Source: Erysipelotrichaceae bacterium
GTDB taxonomy: Bacteria; Bacillota_I; Bacilli_A; RFN20; CAG-826
Direction of reading: 5' to 3'
NCBI GenBank assembly: GCA_012837435.1
Contig: DURD01000023.1
Location: forward strand, 1 to 37,114
Length of the DNA stretch: 37,114 bases
The position numbers and the translations under genes were made by a program. Below are positions 1 to 5,411 of this stretch, in pieces. Each line of letters opens with the position of its first letter. The first letter of the stretch is position 1. A model generated the notes under the pieces. The model saw only the letters and a list, made by a program, of their open reading frames with translations, was not told where the DNA came from and searched no databases.

Positions 1-32
1 ATATAATTTCTTTCGTGTGATACAATATCCAT
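1..32 (-). CDS. Start of an unidentified gene cut by the left edge
   Basis: Reading leftwards, an ATG at 30-32 is preceded by a strong ribosome binding site (AAGGAGGA, about 4 nt upstream), and the frame stays open to the edge as MDIVSHERNY. It lies downstream of the glycerol-3-phosphate oxidation genes on the same strand with an 85 nt gap, so it may belong to the same transcript. Ten residues are too few to name it; they do not resemble the usual glycerol kinase N-terminus. Confidence 0.5.
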   Translation of the reverse strand, partial: MDIVSHERNY

Positions 33-33
33 G

Positions 34-81
34 GAGTCCTCCTTATTAATTTGTGGTTAAATTAATTATAAGCAAGGACTC
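34..81 (-). promoter_or_regulatory. Leader hairpin overlapping the Shine-Dalgarno of the edge gene
   Basis: A 7-bp inverted repeat (GAGTCCT at 34-40, AGGACTC at 75-81) encloses AT-rich sequence containing further self-complementary ATTAAT blocks. In the minus-strand RNA the 3' arm covers part of the AAGGAGGA ribosome binding site and reaches almost to the ATG, so folding could limit translation of the edge gene. Only the repeat is seen directly; regulation is inferred. Confidence 0.35.
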
Positions 82-117
82 TATTTTAATCTTTAATTTA
101 GTCTCACATCATTTGAA

Positions 118-465
118 TTAGTACAAATCTATCTTTTTGGTAATGATGATATCGATAGATAATCCTAGAACATTTTGTTTGACGACTTGACCGATGGTTG
201 TCGGAGCGTCCACGCTCAATTTAGCAATTTCATCCATGACATCGAATATTTTATCTTTGGGAACCGGCTTAGAAGTTTTGACCGACGCCAGAGTAAAAGG
301 ACGATTATTGACGCGAATAGAGGAAGCGATATCGCGAACGGGATTGGTAATTTCTCTGATTGCGTATTGTTTTCCCCGCGGACAAAAAGCTCCCGTGACA
401 TTTAAGTCATCATCAACCCGTAATAAACAACCTCTAGGGCAGACGATACACACTAATTCTTTCAT
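118..465 (-). CDS. DUF1667 protein of the anaerobic glycerol-3-phosphate oxidation cluster
   Basis: A 115-residue protein matching the DUF1667 pattern: an N-terminal cysteine cluster (Cys6, Cys9, Cys13 in CIVCPRGC and Cys28 in FCPRGK), then YAIREITNPVRDIASS and a C-terminal IGQVV...DIIIT region. In Thermotoga and many Firmicutes such a protein is encoded next to a glycerol-3-phosphate dehydrogenase and an FAD/NAD oxidoreductase, as here. It starts directly before the stop of the upstream oxidoreductase gene (465/466), so the two are translationally linked. The cysteines suggest a metal or Fe-S site, perhaps for electron transfer, but the biochemical role is not established. Family call confident; function inferred from context. 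Confidence 0.85.
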   Translation of the reverse strand: MKELVCIVCPRGCLLRVDDDLNVTGAFCPRGKQYAIREITNPVRDIASSIRVNNRPFTLASVKTSKPVPKDKIFDVMDEIAKLSVDAPTTIGQVVKQNVLGLSIDIIITKKIDLY

Positions 466-1716
466 TTAACGATCCTCCAAATAGAGGGTAATTTCTTCTT
501 TAACATCTTTTAGTTTGTCTTTCGGAATTTTAATCATGACCATCTCGCTAGGAATCAAAGCGGATTTAAACGATTTAGCGAGTATAACCTCTCCGCTTTT
601 TACCCATAGCACTTGATCTTTTATCGGTTGTCTCACTCGAAATTTAAAAGTGACATCTTCTAAACTATCTAGAGCGATGAACTGTGGTAACACATAGGAA
701 ATTCCTTTTCCTGGCTCCACATTAACAAAAGAGGATTTTTGTTTGATTTTACCTTGCAAATATAAAGCAGCGGAACGCCCGGCTAAACGGGCCTCATCGC
801 TCACAAAATCCACGACATCATGGACGTGCAAACTATTGCCGCAAATAAAGATTCCCGATAAGCGAGTTTCCATATATTGATTGACTTCCACCCATCTCGC
901 AGAGGAGACGGGACAATTAATCTTGTTAAGTAAGGAAATGTAAGGGCTCAATCCTACTGATAGAATCAAGGTATCACACTCGATTTCCATCTCAGTCCCT
1001 TTAATAATTTGTAGGTTTTTATCCACAGCGCTTAAAATTACCTTTTCTAAACGATTTTTACCGACGACTTTAGAAACGGTACGCGAGAGATATAAGGGGA
1101 TATTGTAGTCATCTAAACACTGGACAATGTTGCGATTTAAACCGTTGCTATAAGGCATAATTTCGCTAACACAAATCACTTTAGCGCCTTCCAAAGTTAA
1201 GCGTCTCGCCATGATTAAACCGATGTCTCCGCTCCCTAAGATAACGATTTTTTTACCGACCATTAAACCATGGATATTTAAATACCTCTGAGCGGTGCCC
1301 GCGGTCATAATGCCACTGGGGCGATCTCCTGGTAACCTAATCGATCCAGCATTTCTTTCATAACAACCAGTCGCAAAGATGATAGCGTGGGCTTTTAAAA
1401 GCATGAAACCTTCTTCTTCATTTGTGAGCGAAACGACTTTTTCTCTACTGATATCGACGACTTGAGTATTTAATTTATAAGGGATGTTCAAATCCCTCGC
1501 TTGTTCGACAAATCTTTCTAAATATTCTGGACCAGTTAGTTCTTCTTTAAATTCTGTTAAACCAAAGCCACTGTGGATACATTGATGTAAAATGCCCCCT
1601 AAATAGCCTTCTTTTTCCACGATTAACAAATCATCAATTCCGTTTTTCTTAGCTTCGATAGCCGCGGCTAAACCCGCCGCTCCACCACCAATGACAAGTA
1701 GAGATATTTCCCGCAT
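466..1716 (-). CDS. FAD-dependent pyridine nucleotide-disulfide family oxidoreductase, partner of glycerol-3-phosphate dehydrogenase
   Basis: A 416-residue flavoprotein. Residues 10-15 (GGGAAG) form the FAD-binding Rossmann turn, ATGCYER (115-121) is the second FAD motif and GSGDIG (161-166) the NAD(P)-binding turn. LSVGLSPY and GIFICGN near residues 255-295 fit the C-terminal FAD contact. The Cys46 region (HQCIHSGFG) is typical of the NADH oxidase-like proteins that accompany GlpA-type dehydrogenases. It lies 2 nt after the dehydrogenase stop and abuts the DUF1667 gene, so the three are one operon. A likely role is passing electrons from glycerol-3-phosphate to NAD or another carrier in place of a respiratory GlpB; this is inferred from the cluster. 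Confidence 0.85.
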   Translation of the reverse strand: MREISLLVIGGGAAGLAAAIEAKKNGIDDLLIVEKEGYLGGILHQCIHSGFGLTEFKEELTGPEYLERFVEQARDLNIPYKLNTQVVDISREKVVSLTNEEEGFMLLKAHAIIFATGCYERNAGSIRLPGDRPSGIMTAGTAQRYLNIHGLMVGKKIVILGSGDIGLIMARRLTLEGAKVICVSEIMPYSNGLNRNIVQCLDDYNIPLYLSRTVSKVVGKNRLEKVILSAVDKNLQIIKGTEMEIECDTLILSVGLSPYISLLNKINCPVSSARWVEVNQYMETRLSGIFICGNSLHVHDVVDFVSDEARLAGRSAALYLQGKIKQKSSFVNVEPGKGISYVLPQFIALDSLEDVTFKFRVRQPIKDQVLWVKSGEVILAKSFKSALIPSEMVMIKIPKDKLKDVKEEITLYLEDR

Positions 1717-1718
1717 CG

Positions 1719-3161
1719 CTATAATCCCTCCCTGATTTGATGGTCAATCACATAACTTCCTTCTTCATCGTATAAAACTTCAGAAGGTGAAAGATGGTAG
1801 TGTTTTGCTAAAATCAACAAAACTTTAGGTTGGCAAAAGCCTCCTTGACACTTACCGAATCCCGCTCTGACTCTTCTTTTAATTCCTTTGATGCTTACCG
1901 GTGGACAACTTCTAGACAAAGCCTCCTTTATTTCTCCTAGAGAAATCTTTTCACAATTGCAAATCATTTTGCCAAAATCAGGATTAGCTTTTATCAGTTT
2001 GTTTCTTTCATCTTTGCTCATCTCCGCTAAACGAGGATATTTTTTGACATAAGGGTTAAAATTAGCCTTTTTATTTAATGGAATCAAAGGTTTAATTAAA
2101 TCATTGACGACGTATTCAGCGATGGCGGGAGAAGAAACAAAACCAGGAGATTCAATACCGGCAACGTGGATGAAATGTCGATCTTTTTTGCTATATTCGA
2201 TGATAAAATCATCTTTTGTACAAGTCGCTCGTAAGCCAGAAAAAATTCTAATCGTCTCCTTAAAAGGGATGGAAGGCACTAGGCTGAGCGCTGTATTTTT
2301 AACATTATTTAATGTTAAAGAATCGGTAGAAAGATCTTCTCGAGTAGTAAATTCACTCGAAGGTCCGAGAATATAATTTCCAGAGGTCGTCTGGCTTACT
2401 AAAACACCTTTCCCTTTTTTGCTCGGCAAAGGAAAAATAGTCGACTTCACTAAGTTAGGGGCATAATGGTCTAAGACGAAATATTCGCCCTTTCTAGGAG
2501 TAATCGACCAATCGATCTCTTCCACCATTTTTGCGATTAAATCAGCATTTATTCCCGCAGCATTTATGACGATTTTAGTCTTTAAAGTTCCTTTATTGGT
2601 AATGACTTTATAATTATCATTTTCTTTTTTTATTTCTAAAACTTCATGATTTCTTAAAAAAGTCACGCCGTTATCGATAGCGTTTTCCATCGCATGGATG
2701 ACAAAATTAAAGGGATCGATAATTCCCGCCTCTTTCGTGTAGAGCGCTCCTTTTATCATCGGATTGAGATTAGGTTCCCTTTTTAAGGCCTCTTCTGGGC
2801 TAAGAAGTTCCACGGCCACTCCATTAATAGAAGCTCGCTTCTTTAACTGTTCTAGCATTTCTAGTTGTTCATCTTCTAAAGCGACCGTTAATGAGCCACA
2901 CTTCACAAAAGGAACATCGAGTTGTTTAGCAATTTCGGGAAACATTCGATTCCCTAAAACATTAAACTTAGCCTTGTTTGAACCAGGTTCGGGGTCATAA
3001 CCACTGTGGATGATCGCGCTATTGGCGCTGCTGGTGGCATTGCCGGCATCATTGCTTTTATCGACCACTACCACCTTTAAAACATATTGACTTAAAGTTC
3101 TAGCAATCATCGCTCCGACGACGCCTGCTCCGATAATTAAGATGTCAGATATTTCATTCAT
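1719..3161 (-). CDS. glpA: Anaerobic-type glycerol-3-phosphate dehydrogenase with C-terminal BFD-like [2Fe-2S] domain
   Basis: A 480-residue flavoprotein oxidising sn-glycerol-3-phosphate to dihydroxyacetone phosphate. The DAO-type FAD motif GAGVVG is at residues 11-16, followed by a DKSN loop and the substrate region (GFVSSPAIAEYV). The C-terminus is a bacterioferritin-associated-ferredoxin-like domain with Cys401, Cys403, Cys438 and Cys443 (CNCE...GKCQGGFC), as in GlpA-type enzymes. It is the first gene of a three-gene operon with an FAD/NAD oxidoreductase and a DUF1667 protein. The ATG at 3161 has only a weak ribosome binding site (GGAC, about 10 nt upstream), but the FAD motif at residue 11 makes it the natural start. 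Two palindromes lie just upstream. Confidence 0.88.
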   Translation of the reverse strand: MNEISDILIIGAGVVGAMIARTLSQYVLKVVVVDKSNDAGNATSSANSAIIHSGYDPEPGSNKAKFNVLGNRMFPEIAKQLDVPFVKCGSLTVALEDEQLEMLEQLKKRASINGVAVELLSPEEALKREPNLNPMIKGALYTKEAGIIDPFNFVIHAMENAIDNGVTFLRNHEVLEIKKENDNYKVITNKGTLKTKIVINAAGINADLIAKMVEEIDWSITPRKGEYFVLDHYAPNLVKSTIFPLPSKKGKGVLVSQTTSGNYILGPSSEFTTREDLSTDSLTLNNVKNTALSLVPSIPFKETIRIFSGLRATCTKDDFIIEYSKKDRHFIHVAGIESPGFVSSPAIAEYVVNDLIKPLIPLNKKANFNPYVKKYPRLAEMSKDERNKLIKANPDFGKMICNCEKISLGEIKEALSRSCPPVSIKGIKRRVRAGFGKCQGGFCQPKVLLILAKHYHLSPSEVLYDEEGSYVIDHQIREGL

Positions 3162-3175
3162 TGATTTTTAGTCCA

Positions 3176-3236
3176 ATTCATTCTATGAATAATGATACTA
3201 AAAAATCAAAGTTAAATCACATATTATTGAATATGT
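3176..3236 (-). promoter_or_regulatory. Two palindromes upstream of glpA (possible operators)
   Basis: A perfect inverted repeat, ACATATT-ATTG-AATATGT, lies at 3219-3236. A second, ATTCAT-TCT-ATGAAT, lies at 3176-3190, only 15 nt before the dehydrogenase start. Both are sized like repressor or activator sites. I could not place a convincing -35/-10 pair for the minus strand, so their relation to the glp promoter is uncertain. Confidence 0.35.
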
Positions 3237-3425
3237 TACTTGACAGATTTATAAGGGGAAACGACAATTTGTCAGACTAAATGCAAGAAATATGATTCTC
3301 AAAACTGCATTTGGGAATCTTTTCCTTATGAAATATTAATAAATCTATGATAAAAAGGCGGTTCATTTCATAACAAAAACAACTTACTAAATGCAGTTTC
3401 CCCCTATAAAAAAGTTGCATTTAGT

Positions 3426-3455
3426 TTATCAGTTCGCAGTCAATTACGGTATAAT
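3426..3455 (+). promoter_or_regulatory. Candidate promoter of the papain-like gene
   Basis: A perfect TATAAT (3450-3455) lies 31 nt before the ATG at 3487. The best -35 is TTATCA (3426-3431, 18-nt spacing), a weak match. The inverted ACTAAATGCAA copy ends at 3425, directly beside this -35, so a protein bound to that repeat would be expected to influence initiation. Strength and regulation are inferred. Confidence 0.5.
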
Positions 3456-3486
3456 AAATGTAATTTATAATTGAGAAAACTAAAAA

Positions 3487-3606
3487 ATGAACATTATTTC
3501 CGTATTGAGTACCGCTTTATTGGTGCTGTCGCTACCATTGATGAGTGAAAAAATAGCACTCTACAAAAAAACAAATTTATGGATTTTCAGAATGTTGAAA
3601 AAATAG
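3487..3606 (+). CDS. Signal-peptide reading frame apparently belonging to the downstream papain-like gene (out of frame)
   Basis: The ATG at 3487 opens a 39-codon frame beginning MNIISVLSTALLVLSLPLMS, a hydrophobic stretch resembling a secretion signal core although it has no N-terminal lysine or arginine. It ends at a TAG inside the next ORF. The large downstream frame is offset by one base and overlaps from 3549 to 3606. A run of seven A (3565-3571) lies in the overlap: one extra A, or a -1 ribosomal slip there, would join this segment to the 377-residue hydrolase. Alternatives are a decayed start, an assembly error at the homopolymer, or an independent peptide. Confidence 0.4.
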   Translation: MNIISVLSTALLVLSLPLMSEKIALYKKTNLWIFRMLKK

Positions 3607-4712
3607 AATTATATAGGGAAATTATGTTCGAGTATTACATTGATTATTTGAATCAAAATGACAGAATCACAAACTATGCTTTTGAAGAGTTTGAAAAAAA
3701 TTACTACTCTAATTTTTTCTCCGAATCTATTACCAATTACATTTGTTCTATTTCACGGGGAGAAAAAAATCAATCTCAAAGCAATTCAGAATTGCATACT
3801 GGCAGCGCTGATGGCAAATTCCAATTAGGCTGTTCTAGAGAAAACCCTACTTCGGGGAGTAGGTTTCAAAACGGTGTGCCATTCTACAACACTAATTTTT
3901 ATGATAGATTACAAAAAGGTGATATCTTTTTAGAAAATGATTTATCTCACTGTTATCATGTAGGAATTGTAACTGATTTGGATTATCCAGTTACACAATT
4001 TTCATCGCAAAACACCTACATTCAAGTGATTGAGGCAATAGATAATTCAAGCGGTGTTCAATTTGGTTATTTGGATGATCAAAGAATAATAGAGAATAAA
4101 TTTGAAATATATCGATATTATCAAGGAATTACAGATTATCAATTTAATCTTATTTATGCTTTTCTTGATGAGCAAATAGGCGATGACTATAAATTACATA
4201 ATCACGTACAAACTAGTTATTACTGCAATGATTGGTACTGTGGGGAATTGGTATATGCTGCTTATTATTATGCCGGTATCAACATTGCTCCTAGTTTTAC
4301 AGATTTAAATTCTTCTTTTTTAATAGGTACCACAATCTGCAATGGCATCACAGCGGAAAGAATTCACTTAGATAAAGATTTGTTTTTGATATTGCAGATG
4401 GTTCGAAAGAATTTTTCATCGTATACAATCAGGATTATTAATTGCTCTAATTTCTATATTTCTGCCTACTATAATTCCAAAATGTGTTTTGAAAATGATG
4501 CCAAAAACTGGGTCAATCTCAATGACATTCATTGTACGGATATTTTCTCATATTCTTATGTGGAAGTAAGTATATCTATGAATTGGTTTGCTACACATGT
4601 CACAACCTCCTTTTGTTTGATAAACTTGAATAGAAAGGAGCGGCTTATCACTTATGCTAACGAACTTAGTGACACCGGTTTAACATCGTACAACAACGTT
4701 AAATTTGAATGA
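3579..4712 (+). CDS. Permuted papain-fold (YiiX/NlpC-P60-like) hydrolase, probably secreted
   Basis: A 377-residue protein. KGDIFLEN followed by HVGIV (His127), VIEAI (Glu152) and DWYCGELVYAAYYYAGI (Cys221) give the His-Glu-Cys order of circularly permuted NlpC/P60-type enzymes, which cleave amide or thioester bonds in peptidoglycan or lipids. The N-terminal 80 residues are charged with no recognised fold. The C-terminal region (about 275-377: IRIINCSNF, YNSKMCFENDAKNW, NWFATHVTTSF) looks like a separate beta-rich domain. The ATG at 3579 lacks a ribosome binding site and a signal peptide sits in the preceding frame, so the true product may need a frame change at the A7 tract. It is on the plus strand among minus-strand genes, suggesting acquisition. 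The fold call is by motif; the substrate is unknown. Confidence 0.65.
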   Translation: MDFQNVEKIELYREIMFEYYIDYLNQNDRITNYAFEEFEKNYYSNFFSESITNYICSISRGEKNQSQSNSELHTGSADGKFQLGCSRENPTSGSRFQNGVPFYNTNFYDRLQKGDIFLENDLSHCYHVGIVTDLDYPVTQFSSQNTYIQVIEAIDNSSGVQFGYLDDQRIIENKFEIYRYYQGITDYQFNLIYAFLDEQIGDDYKLHNHVQTSYYCNDWYCGELVYAAYYYAGINIAPSFTDLNSSFLIGTTICNGITAERIHLDKDLFLILQMVRKNFSSYTIRIINCSNFYISAYYNSKMCFENDAKNWVNLNDIHCTDIFSYSYVEVSISMNWFATHVTTSFCLINLNRKERLITYANELSDTGLTSYNNVKFE

Positions 4713-4746
4713 ATAAGCATGAGCGTTAAAGTTTAGAGAAGTTTTT

Positions 4747-5193
4747 ATGATTGCAAAGAGAATAGAATTGCTTAGAAAACAAAAGTTGATTTCTAAAAAG
4801 AATTTGGAAAAAAGAATAGGCGAATATTCATCGAAATCATCTGATGAAAAAGAAGACGAAGAAAAGATTGAAAAAGCCGCGGCGTTTTTTAATGTTTCAA
4901 CTAATTATCTTAAGAGTGATTTCAATTACCATGTTTTTCTAAGATTTGGCAATATATTTATTTCTGTTTTCTGTCTTATTTCGACGTTAGTTATGCTGCT
5001 GACATTTAATATCAATCAAGACGGACATCTATTTACTAACTTCTTAATTTCGGTATTTGTTTTTCTGACGATATGTCCTATTTTATTTTACTATCGTCAT
5101 TTCCGGCTTAGTCTTCTTCTTTTTATACCTCTATTTATTTCAATCTATTTGATAGGCTATTATTCGTTTATTATATTTGTCGCAACACATTAG
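4747..5193 (+). CDS. Degenerate Xre-type HTH domain fused to a three-helix membrane domain
   Basis: A 148-residue protein. Residues 1-58 (MIAKRIELLRKQKLISKKNLEKRIGEYSS...EKIEKAAAFFNVSTNYLKSD) follow the layout of Cro/CI-type helix-turn-helix regulators, whose typical ending is KLAKFFNVSTDYLLG. The expected recognition helix is replaced by a Ser/Lys/Glu-rich stretch, so DNA binding is doubtful. Three hydrophobic segments follow at about 65-88, 95-115 and 118-145. It is 34 nt downstream of the papain-like gene, with a usable ribosome binding site (AGAGAAG), so it is probably co-transcribed. It could be a membrane-tethered regulator, or an immunity-like partner of the hydrolase; both are inference. 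Confidence 0.6.
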   Translation: MIAKRIELLRKQKLISKKNLEKRIGEYSSKSSDEKEDEEKIEKAAAFFNVSTNYLKSDFNYHVFLRFGNIFISVFCLISTLVMLLTFNINQDGHLFTNFLISVFVFLTICPILFYYRHFRLSLLLFIPLFISIYLIGYYSFIIFVATH

Positions 5194-5350
5194 TTTTTAA
5201 ATTTTTTTCAAAATTTGAATAAAAAAGCCACAAATTTATGTAATTTTTCTTGTTGTTACTCATAATATGCTCTTGTCAAGTGAAATGTAGTCACCCGGGT
5301 ATGCGGACAAAATTTATACCAATATGCGGTATGCACTCGTTAGAATTCAG

Positions 5351-5390
5351 AAAAAAAAGACTCTAGTTATCAATCATCTATCTAGAGTCT
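5351..5390 (-). terminator. Rho-independent terminator of pnp
   Basis: The minus-strand RNA forms a 9-bp perfect stem (AGACTCTAG / CTAGAGTCT, 5358-5390) followed by at least seven U (5351-5357), 22 nt after the pnp stop codon. Confidence 0.9.
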
Positions 5391-5411
5391 AATTATTTTA
5401 GTTAAGTTTTT

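Larger units (their letters stand above)
3162..3486. other. 325-bp non-coding region of nested inverted repeats
   Basis: No gene is visible. The block 3250-3425 is unusually self-complementary. TATAAGGGGAAAC (3250-3262) pairs with GTTTCCCCCTATA (3396-3408) with one mismatch. ACTAAATGCAA (3276-3286) pairs perfectly with TTGCATTTAGT (3415-3425). AAACTGCATTT (3302-3312) pairs perfectly with AAATGCAGTTT (3389-3399). The motif AAATGCA therefore occurs four times, twice in each direction. GACAATTTGTC (3263-3273) is a further small palindrome. The layout fits a multi-site operator, a MITE-like remnant or a recombination site. Confidence 0.6.

Noticed and set aside
194-469. Open plus-strand frame opposite the DUF1667 gene
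   Set aside because: It mirrors a well-conserved protein on the other strand and shows no family motif or ribosome binding site.
4380-4442. Possible second frameshift in the papain-like gene (another frame reads FVFDIADGSKEFFIVYNQDY before a stop)
   Set aside because: The main frame stays open and continues into the conserved-looking YNSKMCFENDAKNW region, so the alternative is probably chance.
3234-5285. Complete insertion sequence or prophage in the 3.2-5.3 kb cassette
   Set aside because: No transposase, integrase, target duplication or phage gene is visible; only an 8-bp inverted match at the ends.
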